In this document: in pieces, positions 20,976 through 30,177 of the stretch
Numbering within the stretch: position 1 is the first letter of the stretch
How the letters are laid out: every line of letters begins with the position of its first letter
NCBI GenBank assembly: GCA_947488625.1
Contig: CANKZR010000001.1
Span: 558,001 to 622,000, forward strand
Direction of reading: 5' to 3'
Source: an uncultured Sphingomonadaceae bacterium
GTDB lineage: Bacteria; Pseudomonadota; Alphaproteobacteria; Sphingomonadales; Sphingomonadaceae
DNA length: 64,000 bases
Notes under the pieces: generated by a model
Seen by the model: the letters and a program-made list of their open reading frames with translations, nothing else
What the model was told of the DNA's origin: nothing
Database searches by the model: none
Program-made: the position numbers and the translations under genes

Positions 20976-21880
20976 CGCTGGCTGTCACAGGCGGCACCGG
21001 CTTTGTCGGACAGGCCGTTCTTGATGCAGCGGGTGAACAGAATGTGGCAGTAAGGGCGCTGACCCGGCGCGAGCAGGAAGGCCGTCAGGGTGTCACCTGG
21101 GTGCGCGGCGACCTTGCCACGCATGGCGCCCTTCGCGATCTCGCGAGAGGGGCGCGTGCGGTCATTCACATTGCCGGCGTCGTGAACGCGCCCGATACAG
21201 CAGGTTTCCATGCCGGGAACGTGGCTGGTACCGAGACCGTGATAGATGCAGCGCGGGACGCCGGCGTTTCGCGATTTATCCATGTCTCATCGCTTGCAGC
21301 ACGAGAGCCCGGCTTGTCCGACTATGGTCATTCCAAACGCCTTGCCGAAGAAATCGTGCAGACCAGCGGCCTCGATTGGACGATTGTGCGTCCGCCCGCA
21401 GTCTACGGCCCGCGGGATACGGAGATGTTCGAACTGTTCAAGTCCGCGCGATGGGGTATCGTCCCCATGCCTCCACAAGGTCGTGCGTCCATCATCTACG
21501 TGGACGATCTGGCCCGTCTGCTGCTGTTGCTGGCCCAAACCGATGGCGACAGCGTCGCACGTATATTCGAGCCCGACGATGGCCGCGCCGGTGGCTGGAG
21601 ACATTCCGAACTGGCCCAGGCCATTGGCGCTGCGGTGGGAAGGCGCGTCTGGTCGCCGAATGTACCGCGCGCGCTCTTGCTGGGCGCGGCACGGATAGAC
21701 CGCGCTGTACGCCGGATGGGGGCAAAGCTGACGCCGGATCGCGCCCGCTACATGTCGCATCCGGACTGGACCAGCGCCACGGATCGCGCTGTGCCTCCAG
21801 ACTTGTGGAAACCTGAGATCGAGACACGACAGGGGCTGGTGGAGACCGCGCGCTGGTACGAACGCAATGACTGGTTCTGA
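20972..21880 (+). CDS. NAD-dependent epimerase/dehydratase-family protein
   Basis: An extended short-chain dehydrogenase-like protein of 302 residues, opening with the nucleotide-binding TGGTGFVGQAVLDAA. The catalytic tyrosine motif is present in a modified form, YGHSKRLAEE (YxxxK), near residue 113, with the upstream serine in HVSSLAAREP. The substrate cannot be told from sequence; related proteins include NDUFA9-like and nucleoside-sugar epimerase-like members. It overlaps proB by four bases, so the two are translationally coupled. Confidence 0.8.
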   Translation: MTLAVTGGTGFVGQAVLDAAGEQNVAVRALTRREQEGRQGVTWVRGDLATHGALRDLARGARAVIHIAGVVNAPDTAGFHAGNVAGTETVIDAARDAGVSRFIHVSSLAAREPGLSDYGHSKRLAEEIVQTSGLDWTIVRPPAVYGPRDTEMFELFKSARWGIVPMPPQGRASIIYVDDLARLLLLLAQTDGDSVARIFEPDDGRAGGWRHSELAQAIGAAVGRRVWSPNVPRALLLGAARIDRAVRRMGAKLTPDRARYMSHPDWTSATDRAVPPDLWKPEIETRQGLVETARWYERNDWF

Positions 21881-21943
21881 TCACGCGAGCATCATCGCGC
21901 GCCGACTTCTGGTATTTCTTTATTAAAGCCTGAGCATCAGACG

Positions 21944-22729
21944 CTACAGGAAGGGTTCGTAACCCGGAGGCAGTTCGCCATCGTCGCCCTTGGGCACGTT
22001 GGGCGAATGGATGCCGCATTCGGTCTTGTCCCAACCGCGCCAGCGTCCGGCACGGGCGTCTTCGCCCGGCAGCACTGTGCTGGTGCACGGGGAACAACCC
22101 ACGGAAGGGTAGCCCAGCGCCTCAAGCGGGTGGCGGGGCAGGTCGTGCTGCGCGAAATAGGCATCAAGATCGGCCTTGGTCCAGTCACCCAATGGGTTCA
22201 CCTTCATGCGGCCCTCTTCCACCTCGAACCGGGGCAGGTTCTGGCGCGTGTGGGACTGGAAGGCCTTGCGGCCCGATATCCAGCTATCCAGCGATTGCTT
22301 GGCCCGGCGCATCGGTTCCACCTTGCGGATCTCGCAACATCCGTCGGGATCGTAGGACCAGCGCATGCCGGTTTCGTCTTTGGCTTCCAGAACGGCAGGA
22401 TCGGGCTGCACTACGCTGGCATTGGTAAAGCCGAGAAGTTCGATCACCTGGTCCCGGTATGCGAGAGTTTCATCGAACATCTTGAGCGTGTCGACGAATA
22501 TGATCGGCACGTCCTTGTTGGCCTGCGCCACCAGGTGCAGCAACACGATGGCCTCGGTACCGAAGCTGGACACCACGCCGATGCGACCCAGGCTATCTTC
22601 AGCCAGCAGTTCCTTCAGCATTTGCGGTGCCGGCACGCCTTCGAAGCGCGCGTTCAGCGCGTCGGCATCGGCCTGCAAGAAGGCCGGAGCGGTATCGATC
22701 CTGTCTATCCGGCGTGCGGCTTCACCCAT
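21944..22729 (-). CDS. cysH: Assimilatory adenylyl-sulfate (APS) reductase, Fe-S type
   Basis: CysH reduces activated sulfate to sulfite with thioredoxin. The start at 22729 (261 residues) overlaps the upstream DUF934 gene by 8 bases; the frame stays open further upstream but re-reads that gene. The PP-loop signature is SSFGTEAIVLLHL near residue 46. The cysteine pairs CC (in DGCCEIRK) and CSPC mark a [4Fe-4S] cluster and so favour APS over PAPS as substrate. The catalytic cysteine is in KTECGIH. It is the last gene of the sulfur operon. Confidence 0.92.
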   Translation of the reverse strand: MGEAARRIDRIDTAPAFLQADADALNARFEGVPAPQMLKELLAEDSLGRIGVVSSFGTEAIVLLHLVAQANKDVPIIFVDTLKMFDETLAYRDQVIELLGFTNASVVQPDPAVLEAKDETGMRWSYDPDGCCEIRKVEPMRRAKQSLDSWISGRKAFQSHTRQNLPRFEVEEGRMKVNPLGDWTKADLDAYFAQHDLPRHPLEALGYPSVGCSPCTSTVLPGEDARAGRWRGWDKTECGIHSPNVPKGDDGELPPGYEPFL

Positions 22730-23186
22730 GCCGCAGGCTCCAGATCGGAACTGCCGCGTCGGCCGCGGGCTGGTACACATGGTCGAACCGTTCCAGTGCG
22801 GCTGCGGCGTCCGCCTCGTCAAGCGGCGCATCGGGCGCGAAGGCATCGAAACCGCAACGGCGCATGTAGCGTAGCTGGTCTATCAGCACATCGCCGACGG
22901 CGCGCAGTTCGCCGGTATAGCCATGTTCACGCAGCAGGCGCGCGGCGGAATATCCGCGGCCATCGCCGAAGCTGGGGAAGTTTACCTCTACAAGACGCAA
23001 GCGCGAAAGGTGCGGCAACAGGTCGCGCGCATCGTCGCCCGGTTCCACCCGCACGGCCTCGGCGTCCGGCTGGTCGAGGAAGGAATCGACGGTAACGGCA
23101 GCGATACCTGCCTGCTCGTCGTTGCGGAAGCGCAGCTGCACATCATCGCTTCCGGTGCCAAGGTCCACAGTGTTGCGATCAGCCAT
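22722..23186 (-). CDS. DUF934 protein of the sulfite-reduction operon
   Basis: A 154-residue soluble protein starting at the ATG at 23186, which overlaps the cysI stop by 8 bases. The family is found almost only between cysI and cysH in proteobacteria and is annotated as an oxidoreductase probably involved in sulfite reduction; its biochemistry is not established. Visible conserved segments are LVEVNFPSFGDGRGYSAARLLRE and VGDVLIDQLRYMRRCGFDAF. The genomic position strongly links it to CysI. Confidence 0.88.
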   Translation of the reverse strand: MADRNTVDLGTGSDDVQLRFRNDEQAGIAAVTVDSFLDQPDAEAVRVEPGDDARDLLPHLSRLRLVEVNFPSFGDGRGYSAARLLREHGYTGELRAVGDVLIDQLRYMRRCGFDAFAPDAPLDEADAAAALERFDHVYQPAADAAVPIWSLRHG

Positions 23187-24813
23187 ATAGCGCCTCCTTG
23201 AATGGATCCATGCCGAGCCGGCGATAGGTATCGAGGAAGCGTTCCCCATCCTCGCGGCGCTCCAGATAGAGATCGGCCACGGTTTCCACCGCGTCTACGA
23301 TGCCGTCCTCGTTGAAGCCGGGACCAGTAATCTTGGCGAGCGAGACATCCTCGGCCTCGCTCCCGCCCAGCAGCAACTGGTAATTTTCCACGCCTTTGCG
23401 ATCCACGCCCAGGATACCGATATGGCCTGCATGGTGATGCCCGCAGGCATTGATGCAGCCGGAAATCTTCAGCTTCAATTCGCCCAGCAGCTCTCCCTTG
23501 CCGTTGGCGGCGAAGCGTTCGGAGATTTTCTGCGAAACCGGAATTGAGCGCGCGTTGGCAAGGCTGCAATAGTCCAGACCGGGGCAGGCGATGATATCGC
23601 CGATGTTGTCGAGATTGGCGGTCCCCAGGTCGGCTTCGTCCAGCTTCTGCCAAAGTTCGTACAAACGCCCGATTTCGACATGCGGCAGAATGATGTTCTG
23701 CGCGTGGGTCACGCGGCATTCGTCGAAGCTGTATTCCTTCGCCAGGTCCGCCATCAGGTGCATCTGCTGCGCGGATGCATCACCGGGGATGCCGCCGACG
23801 GGCTTCAGGCTGATAGCTGCCGAAACATAGCCGGCCACCTTGTGCGGCGAGCAATTGCGATCGATCCATAGTGCGAAATCGGGGTCCGAACGGTCCGCCT
23901 TCGCCGGCAGGCCAGCGACGAATTCGGGCGGTTGGAAGAAACTGCGAATGCGATCAAGTTCGGCGGTGGGCGGTTCGACGCCCTGTTCCAGCAGGTGAGC
24001 GAATTCCTCCTCCACCTGCCGCGTATATTCGTCCGCGCCCATTTCATGCACGAGGATCTTGATACGCGCCTTGTACTTGTTGTCGCGGCGACCGTACCGG
24101 TTGTAGACGCGCAAGGCCGCCTCGCAAAAGGTCACCATCTGGTCCAGCGGTACGAACTCGCGGATCAACGGAGCAATCATGGGCGTGCGGCCCATGCCCC
24201 CACCGACGTAGAAAGCAGCGCCCAGCGTGCCTTCGTCGTTCTTGACGATATTGATCCCAATATCGTGCAGGCGCATCGCCGCGCGGTCCTTTTCGGACGC
24301 GATTACGCAAATCTTGAACTTGCGCGGCAGGTGAGCAAATTCCGGATGGAAGCTGGACCACTGGCGCAGCAGTTCGGCATAAGGGCGCGGGTCCACCACC
24401 TCGTCTGCCGCGGCACCGGCATACTGGTCCGAACTGATGTTGCGAATGCAATTGCCGCTGGTCTGGATGGCGTGCATTTCCACCTTGGCAAGATCGGCCA
24501 GGATGTCGCCGCAATCTTCCAGCTTGATCCAGTTGTACTGGATGTTCTGCCGCGTGGTGAAGTGGCCATAGCCGCGATCGTACTTGTCCGCGATGTCGGC
24601 CAGCGCGTGCATCTGCGTGCCGCTCAACGTTCCGTAAGGGATGGCCACTCGCAGCATGTAAGCATGCAATTGCAGGTAGAGGCCATTCTGCAGCCGCAGC
24701 GGCTTGAACTGGTCCTCTGTCAGCTTGCCTTCTAGGCGGCGGTGGCACTGGTCGCGAAATTCCTCGACGCGGGCATCGACCATTGCCTGATCGTATTGGT
24801 CATATTGATACAT
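23179..24813 (-). CDS. cysI: Sulfite reductase hemoprotein (nitrite/sulfite reductase family)
   Basis: The 544-residue protein binds siroheme and a [4Fe-4S] cluster and reduces sulfite to sulfide. The cluster/siroheme cysteines are visible as CPGLDYC (C-x5-C) near residue 411 and GCINACGHH (C-x3-C) near 455. The duplicated ferredoxin-like halves show RQNIQYNW (first) and ILPHVE (second). It lies one base after DUF2849 and overlaps DUF934. No flavoprotein subunit (cysJ) is present nearby, so the electron donor is probably ferredoxin or another carrier. Confidence 0.93.
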   Translation of the reverse strand: MYQYDQYDQAMVDARVEEFRDQCHRRLEGKLTEDQFKPLRLQNGLYLQLHAYMLRVAIPYGTLSGTQMHALADIADKYDRGYGHFTTRQNIQYNWIKLEDCGDILADLAKVEMHAIQTSGNCIRNISSDQYAGAAADEVVDPRPYAELLRQWSSFHPEFAHLPRKFKICVIASEKDRAAMRLHDIGINIVKNDEGTLGAAFYVGGGMGRTPMIAPLIREFVPLDQMVTFCEAALRVYNRYGRRDNKYKARIKILVHEMGADEYTRQVEEEFAHLLEQGVEPPTAELDRIRSFFQPPEFVAGLPAKADRSDPDFALWIDRNCSPHKVAGYVSAAISLKPVGGIPGDASAQQMHLMADLAKEYSFDECRVTHAQNIILPHVEIGRLYELWQKLDEADLGTANLDNIGDIIACPGLDYCSLANARSIPVSQKISERFAANGKGELLGELKLKISGCINACGHHHAGHIGILGVDRKGVENYQLLLGGSEAEDVSLAKITGPGFNEDGIVDAVETVADLYLERREDGERFLDTYRRLGMDPFKEALYG

Positions 24814-24814
24814 G

Positions 24815-25111
24815 TCAGATTACCCAGTCCCAGCCCATCTTGTCTGCCGCAGGAACGGCAAGATCGGGGCGAATGGTGGGGCCGAGTGCACGCACCCGGT
24901 CCTTGATATGCGCCGGACGCGGACCGTCTTCGGTCTGCTCGGCTTCGATGGCATAGGCCGCGTTCACGCGGCGTGCCGCGTCTTCGGCGGCGATGATGTT
25001 CTCGGCATTTTCGCCAGCGTCGACGGCATCGGTAATATGGATCGACCAGCCCTTGCCATCCCACCACACGACTGCGCCGGATTTCAGATCGTTTCCTGTC
25101 AGGATTTTCAC
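24815..25111 (-). CDS. DUF2849 protein
   Basis: A small protein of 98 residues. I place the start at the GTG at 25111 because it overlaps the cobA stop as GTGA and because the conserved family sequence begins MKILTGNDLKSGAVVWWDG. The family is known as a small protein next to cysI in alphaproteobacteria, with unknown activity. It has no membrane segment or cysteine pair. The operon position (cobA, this gene, cysI) suggests a role in sulfite reduction or siroheme delivery; that is inference. Confidence 0.85.
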   Translation of the reverse strand: MKILTGNDLKSGAVVWWDGKGWSIHITDAVDAGENAENIIAAEDAARRVNAAYAIEAEQTEDGPRPAHIKDRVRALGPTIRPDLAVPAADKMGWDWVI

Positions 25112-25875
25112 GTTGCAGTTTCCCCGGTGGTTTCTTGGGCAATCTGGACAAGCGCAGCATCGCCGCGTGCTGTGACATGACCGATCACGATCAGGGCAGG
25201 GCTTTGCACCGCCTTGCGTTCGACAAGATCGGGCAGTCCCGCCAGTGGACCGCGCAGCACGCGCATGTCTGTCCGGCAGGCCTTTTCGATAACGGCGACA
25301 GGCATGTCGGGCGCGAGCCCGTCTTCCATCAGCTTTTCGGCGATTTGCGGGGCGGTTTTCACGCCCATGTAGATCACGAGCGTGCGACCCTTGCCGGCAA
25401 GGCCAGCCCAGTCCTGGTCCGACAATCCCTTGCACTGGCCCGCCACGAAACTGACGATGCTGGCGTCCTCGCGGTGGGTGAGGGCAATTCCGCTGGCCGC
25501 AGCCGCGCCATTCGCTGCGCTGATGCCGGGAACCACTTCTACCCGCAGGCCTGCCGCCTGCGCCGCTTCCATCTCTTCGCCGCCACGACCGAACACGAAT
25601 GGATCGCCACCTTTCAGCCGCACGACATCACGGCCCGCCAGCGCTTCGCGCACCAGCAGCGCATTGATATCGTCCTGCGGCAGCGTGTGTTTCGATCGCT
25701 GCTTGGCTACCGACACGAGCGTTGCATCCTTGCGCGCCATGGCAAGGATCGTATCGTCCACCAGTCCATCATGGACGATAAGCCTCGCGCCTTCGATCAG
25801 CCGCGCTGCGCGCAGCGTCAGCAAATCGGGATCGCCCGGGCCTGCGCCCACCAGATAGATCGTGCCTTTTGTCAT
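25108..25875 (-). CDS. cobA: Uroporphyrinogen-III C-methyltransferase
   Basis: This SAM-dependent enzyme makes precorrin-2, the siroheme precursor needed by CysI. It has 255 residues from the ATG at 25875; a TTG three codons upstream is less likely. Motifs are VGAGPGDPDLLTLRA at the N-terminus and LKGGDPFVFGRGGEEMEA near residue 87. It is the methyltransferase module alone, without the CysG-type dehydrogenase/ferrochelatase half, so those steps must be supplied elsewhere. It is the first gene of the sulfur operon. Confidence 0.93.
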   Translation of the reverse strand: MTKGTIYLVGAGPGDPDLLTLRAARLIEGARLIVHDGLVDDTILAMARKDATLVSVAKQRSKHTLPQDDINALLVREALAGRDVVRLKGGDPFVFGRGGEEMEAAQAAGLRVEVVPGISAANGAAAASGIALTHREDASIVSFVAGQCKGLSDQDWAGLAGKGRTLVIYMGVKTAPQIAEKLMEDGLAPDMPVAVIEKACRTDMRVLRGPLAGLPDLVERKAVQSPALIVIGHVTARGDAALVQIAQETTGETAT

Positions 25876-25954
25876 GAACGCCAAAATGCGCGTCGCTCCG
25901 CAGGTCTGCCAGTGAGAAAGCTTTGGCGGTGCCCTAGATCAGCTTTAGCCGACT

Positions 25955-26686
25955 TCAGGCGGTGGCGAATTGAAGCAGGTTGAGCGTGAGGAAAACCGGC
26001 CAGAACCACACGATGTTACGCGTCACATGAATGGCTGAAAGCAATCCTGCGACAAGCGCCACGTGCATCACCAGCATCGCCAGCCACCCCGCCGTATAGC
26101 CATCCGATAGCAGGGACGGCACATGCACCGCGGCCGTGGCCACCGTGGCAATGCCAAGCGCCACCCTGATCGACCAGCCCCCAGCCACCAGTGCCAGAAA
26201 CGCTGCTGCAATCAGGCAACGCTGCAGGGTGCGTAGCGTAATCGTATGAGCGTCATCCCATGACACGGATTGTCCAAGCGTGAGGATCTCGGCCCATCGA
26301 CCGGTGGCAGAGAAGTAGGCCGCAAGCGCCAGGCTCGCCGCGATCACGCCAATGGAGAGAGAGCGCAGATGGTTTGTTCGTGGAACAAGTATAGCGGCAC
26401 CGCTGCGTTGCGCGGCTACATAAACAAGGACGGGCGTAGTGACGACCAGCAGATTGAGCAGTTCTGCCGCCAAACCGTCTCCAGGCAAGAGCATGTCACG
26501 TCGGATGAGTGCAGCCAGGGCAAGAGAGGCGACGAGGGCGGCAAGGAAAAAACCTGCCTGTCGCCAGCGCCTGTCGACGACATACGGAGCCGACGCCGGG
26601 ATCAGTCGCGGGTATAGCAGTGCCGCCAGCCAGGCCAATATGGCAACCGCTGAATAGGCGGTTATGATACCCAGATATTGCGTCAT
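25955..26686 (-). CDS. Integral membrane protein of unknown function
   Basis: From the ATG at 26686 the protein has 243 residues and about seven hydrophobic segments, with short polar loops such as YVVDRRWRQ and VPRTNHLRS. No enzymatic or transport motif is evident to me. It is separated by 79 bases from cobA and lies on the same strand as mscS, 68 bases downstream of it. It may be co-transcribed with either neighbour. The call as a real gene rests on consistent hydrophobic segments, length and codon use like its neighbours. Confidence 0.7.
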   Translation of the reverse strand: MTQYLGIITAYSAVAILAWLAALLYPRLIPASAPYVVDRRWRQAGFFLAALVASLALAALIRRDMLLPGDGLAAELLNLLVVTTPVLVYVAAQRSGAAILVPRTNHLRSLSIGVIAASLALAAYFSATGRWAEILTLGQSVSWDDAHTITLRTLQRCLIAAAFLALVAGGWSIRVALGIATVATAAVHVPSLLSDGYTAGWLAMLVMHVALVAGLLSAIHVTRNIVWFWPVFLTLNLLQFATA

Positions 26687-26754
26687 GACCCTCGTCTTTT
26701 GAAGAGGGCCTAACACGGTGTGTTATGGCAATGAAACAGTCTCGTCGGACTGGA

Positions 26755-28002
26755 TCAGCTTTTAGTGGAATTGTTTTCCAGCCGCTGACCGATAGCTGCG
26801 ACGAGCTGTTCGAAAGGCTCGTTCCGGCGCAAGTTAATGTCGTTTTGCGGGAATGGGATTTCGATGTCGTTCTCTTTGAACAATTGCCAAATCCGTTTGT
26901 ACACGTCCGAGCGGATATTTGCGAGGCCGCCTTCGGGGTCACGGATCCAGAAGCGCAGTTCGAAATCGACGGAGCTGTTGCCGAATGCCATGATATTTAC
27001 GCGCGCTTTCGGGGCATTGAGGATGCGCGGGGTTTCCTCCACCGCCTTGTACAGCAGCTTTTCGACCAGATCGAGATCGCTGTCGTACGCCACGCCCACC
27101 GGCGCTTTCACCCGCACATCGCGCGAACTGTAGGACCAGTTGACCACCTGGTTGATCATCAGGTTCTCGTTCGGGATGAGATATTCGGTCTGGTCGCGCG
27201 TTACGACCGAGATGGCGCGAATGCCGATCTTGCGGATCTGTCCGAAACCTTCGTTACCCGCAGAATCCGCGACCGAAATCACGTCGCCGGGCTTGATCGA
27301 CTTGTCCATCAACAGGATGATCCCCGCGATCAGGTTACCGAAGGTTTTTTGCAGACCGAAACCGATGGCCAGACCGAAGGCGCCCGAGAACACCGCCAAC
27401 GCCGTAAGGTCGATACCCAGCAGGTCTATCCCGATCAGGAAAGCCAGCGCCCATATCACGATGGTAGAAATTTTCTCGGTCAGCAGCCGCTGCGAGCTGT
27501 CCAGCTTGGTGATGCGGCGAAGGGCAAACCGGCTGAGCCGCGTTATCGCCCAGGCAATGAAGATGACCAGCGCGATGACGAACATCAGAACGACGGCATC
27601 CCAGAGCGAGAAACTGATCGAACCGATTTCCACTGCTGCGGAATCGAGAGTATCCACGATACCACCCACGGTTTCGCTGCGCTCGGTCACTGCATCGCGC
27701 AGATCGTCGGACGTTGTTATCGCGGTCACCGCTTCGGGTTCGACTGTGGGTTGCGGGTCCGGAATGGCCAGCAGAGGTTCTCCCGTCTCAGGGTCGAGGA
27801 TCGGTTCGCCGGTTACCGGGTCCATTATCGGTACGGCTTCCTGCGGAGCGGGGACGCCCATCAGTTGCTCGCCCGTTTCGGGATCGATCAACGGTTCGCC
27901 CGTGTTCGGGTCGCGCAGGGGCACGGCGTCGGGGTTTATCTCCTTGGTGGAGTTCGAACCTGCCGCAGTCGCGGAATCGGGCAGTGTCGCAGTCGTGCTC
28001 AT
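26755..28002 (-). CDS. MscS-family mechanosensitive channel with N-terminal repeat tail
   Basis: The 415-residue protein has three membrane helices around residues 125-215 and the MscS pore and upper-beta signature FGLAIGFGLQKTFGNLIAGIIL followed by PGDVISV. Such channels release solutes on hypo-osmotic shock. The cytoplasmic or periplasmic N-terminal 90 residues are unusual: four copies of DPxTGEPL or DPETGEQL at about 31, 40, 61 and 70, arranged as a 30-residue tandem duplication. The start overlaps the metC stop by one base. Confidence 0.9.
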   Translation of the reverse strand: MSTTATLPDSATAAGSNSTKEINPDAVPLRDPNTGEPLIDPETGEQLMGVPAPQEAVPIMDPVTGEPILDPETGEPLLAIPDPQPTVEPEAVTAITTSDDLRDAVTERSETVGGIVDTLDSAAVEIGSISFSLWDAVVLMFVIALVIFIAWAITRLSRFALRRITKLDSSQRLLTEKISTIVIWALAFLIGIDLLGIDLTALAVFSGAFGLAIGFGLQKTFGNLIAGIILLMDKSIKPGDVISVADSAGNEGFGQIRKIGIRAISVVTRDQTEYLIPNENLMINQVVNWSYSSRDVRVKAPVGVAYDSDLDLVEKLLYKAVEETPRILNAPKARVNIMAFGNSSVDFELRFWIRDPEGGLANIRSDVYKRIWQLFKENDIEIPFPQNDINLRRNEPFEQLVAAIGQRLENNSTKS

Positions 28003-29216
28003 CAGCTTCCCATTGCATCCAGACCCTGGGCGAGATCACCGATCAGGTCGCCTGCATCCTCTAGCCCTATCGAAAGGCGCACGCCAAGCCCGCTACCCTC
28101 GTCAATACCCGGCGGCCACGCGCGCAGCGTATGAACTGGCGCCGGATCGAACGGAATGGCGAGGCTTTCGAAGCCGCCCCAGCTGAAGCCGATACCAAAC
28201 AGTTCGAGCGCATCGACAAGACGTGCGCGGGCCGCGACATCGGCCCCCTCCGCCAGTACGAAGCTGAACAGGCCGCAGCCTCCGGAGAAGTCTCGCCGCC
28301 AGAGATCGTACCCCGGCGCGCCGGGCAACATGGGGCACAGGACGGCGGAAACTGCGGGATGGTCGGAAAGCCACTCGGCGACCTCGATCGCCGTACCGGT
28401 CGACTGGTTCAACCGCACCTGCATGGTGCGCAGCCCGCGCAAGGCGAGGGCTGCGTCGTCGGGCGAGACGACTTGGCCCATGAACTGCGCCTGCCGCCGG
28501 ATGCGGTTGATCACGGGCTTTGCAGCCGTCGCGCTTCCCATCATCACGTCGGAATGTCCGCCCACATGCTTGGTGAGGCTCATTACCGAAACGTCGCAGC
28601 CGTGTTCCAGCGCGGGAAAGCCGAGCGGGGTGGCCCAGGTATTGTCGATAATGGACAAGATACCGTGCCGGCGGGCTATCGCCGCCAGTGCGGGAACGTC
28701 ACACACTTCCAGCGTCAGGCTGCCGGGACTTTCCAGCATTACAGCCCTGGTCTTTTCGCCGATCAGCCCGGCCAGGCTATCCGGTTCCAGCGGATCGAAC
28801 GGACGTGCGGTGATGCCGAACTGCTTGAGCATCGAAAGCGCGATGTTGCGTGTCGGCTCATAGACATTGTCCGTCACCAGCAGTTCGTCGCCAGGACGCA
28901 GCAGCGCCATCAGCGTGCAGGCGATTGCAGCGACGCCACTCGGGAAAAGCTCGGTTCCATCAGCGCCCGGCTCAAGTTCGGTGAGCGCTTCGGCCAATGC
29001 CCATTGCGTCGGCCCGCCGCGCCGACCGTAATAGAAATGCCCGTCCTCGTTCGGGCGGCCACCTGCCAGGTCTGCGCAATCCTCGTACAGATGCGTGCTG
29101 GCGCGCCATACCGGCGGGCTCACGACGCGGCCCTTGCTGCCGGGAACGCTGGTCCACTCCCGCTTGCGTCCCGCTTCGACCAGACGGGTGGCGGGCTTGC
29201 GATCGTTATTGCTCAT
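28002..29216 (-). CDS. metC: Cystathionine beta-lyase (Cys/Met metabolism PLP enzyme)
   Basis: A 404-residue PLP enzyme of the Cys/Met family. The ATG at 29216 overlaps the sseA stop (ATGA); the open frame upstream re-reads sseA. Features are YYGRRGGPTQWALAEAL near residue 59, the PLP-phosphate region ELFPSGVAAIACTLMAL, IIDNTWATPLGFPALEHG with the aspartate, and the PLP lysine in SLTKHVGGHSDV near residue 202. The N-terminal YGRxGxPT pattern and the family's usual call point to beta-lyase, but gamma-synthase activity cannot be excluded. Confidence 0.87.
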   Translation of the reverse strand: MSNNDRKPATRLVEAGRKREWTSVPGSKGRVVSPPVWRASTHLYEDCADLAGGRPNEDGHFYYGRRGGPTQWALAEALTELEPGADGTELFPSGVAAIACTLMALLRPGDELLVTDNVYEPTRNIALSMLKQFGITARPFDPLEPDSLAGLIGEKTRAVMLESPGSLTLEVCDVPALAAIARRHGILSIIDNTWATPLGFPALEHGCDVSVMSLTKHVGGHSDVMMGSATAAKPVINRIRRQAQFMGQVVSPDDAALALRGLRTMQVRLNQSTGTAIEVAEWLSDHPAVSAVLCPMLPGAPGYDLWRRDFSGGCGLFSFVLAEGADVAARARLVDALELFGIGFSWGGFESLAIPFDPAPVHTLRAWPPGIDEGSGLGVRLSIGLEDAGDLIGDLAQGLDAMGS

Positions 29217-30094
29217 GCGCGGGCTCCCACGGTATCGGGGCCAGCGCCGGGGCCGATCTCCTTCGGCGTGTCCGGATCGGTTCCCCAGTCGCTCCAGCTT
29301 CCATCGTAAAGGGCTGTGTCCTTCTTGCCGAGGATATCCAGCGCGAACAGCAGTACCGAGGCCGTAACCCCGCTGCCGCAACTCGCGATTATCGGTTGGT
29401 CAAGATCGACACCCGCCTGCGCAAACGCGGCGCGCAGCCGGGTCTCGTCCTTGAACGTGCCATCGGCATCGAGAACCTGGCCAAACGGCACATTGTACGA
29501 GCCCGGTATGTGGCCGTCGGCCACTTCGGGACGAAAATCCGGCTCCTTGCCAGTGAAACGGGGATTGTCACGGGCATCGACAAGCTGCTCAGCCCGCGTA
29601 TCCAGGTTGGCGCGCACATCACGCTTGGCGCGCAAGCGCCCTTTGCCGCCGGTGGAAACGAAATTGGACGGCGCGAATTGCGCACGCCCTGTTTCCACGG
29701 GCCGCTCTTCGGCCATCCATTTCTGCATTCCGCCGTCGAGGATCGCCACGTTCGCTGCACCGTACAGTCGAAAGATGAACCAGGCGCGGGCCGAGGTGCG
29801 CATATCGCTGTTGTCGTAGAGAACGAGACGGTCTTTCTCTCGCAGGCCCAACTGCCCCATATGGGTGTCGAACTGGGCGCGTGTGGGCAGGGCGGACATC
29901 ACATCGCCGTGGGGATCGATCAGGTTCTTCAGATCGAGGAAGCGCGCGCCGGGAATATGTGCATCCTCGTATTCCGCAAAGGCGTCGCGCTCCGTCATTG
30001 GGAGGTGAGCCGAGGCGTCGAGTATCACCACACGCTCCGCACCCAGTTTTTCTGCAAGCCATTGGGTTGTCACAAGCGAAGTCATGGAAGCCAT
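29213..30094 (-). CDS. sseA: 3-mercaptopyruvate / thiosulfate sulfurtransferase
   Basis: A two-domain rhodanese of 293 residues. The active-site loop in the C-terminal domain is CGSGVTAS (Cys near residue 239), which is the mercaptopyruvate-type pattern. The first domain carries the substrate-binding [15 protein letters not shown]. ATGs at 30094 and 30085 are both possible starts. It is the first gene of the sseA-metC-mscS overlapping set, so the channel gene rides in a sulfur-metabolism transcript. Confidence 0.92.
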   Translation of the reverse strand: MASMTSLVTTQWLAEKLGAERVVILDASAHLPMTERDAFAEYEDAHIPGARFLDLKNLIDPHGDVMSALPTRAQFDTHMGQLGLREKDRLVLYDNSDMRTSARAWFIFRLYGAANVAILDGGMQKWMAEERPVETGRAQFAPSNFVSTGGKGRLRAKRDVRANLDTRAEQLVDARDNPRFTGKEPDFRPEVADGHIPGSYNVPFGQVLDADGTFKDETRLRAAFAQAGVDLDQPIIASCGSGVTASVLLFALDILGKKDTALYDGSWSDWGTDPDTPKEIGPGAGPDTVGARA

Positions 30095-30177
30095 GCCGGT
30101 GGCCTAACCTGCGGCGCCGCTTACGTAAATGGCGAGCACGCTTGCACTCGGGCCCAAGTCGCGCCATTTGGCTCGCC

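Noticed and set aside
26725-28134. A 469-codon plus-strand frame over mscS
   Set aside because: Antisense shadow; mscS on the minus strand has membrane helices and the family pore signature, and overlaps metC in phase with the operon.
30095-30177. Possible preQ1 riboswitch before queF
   Set aside because: The 83-base gap is too short and lacks the A-rich tail and C-rich aptamer pattern expected.
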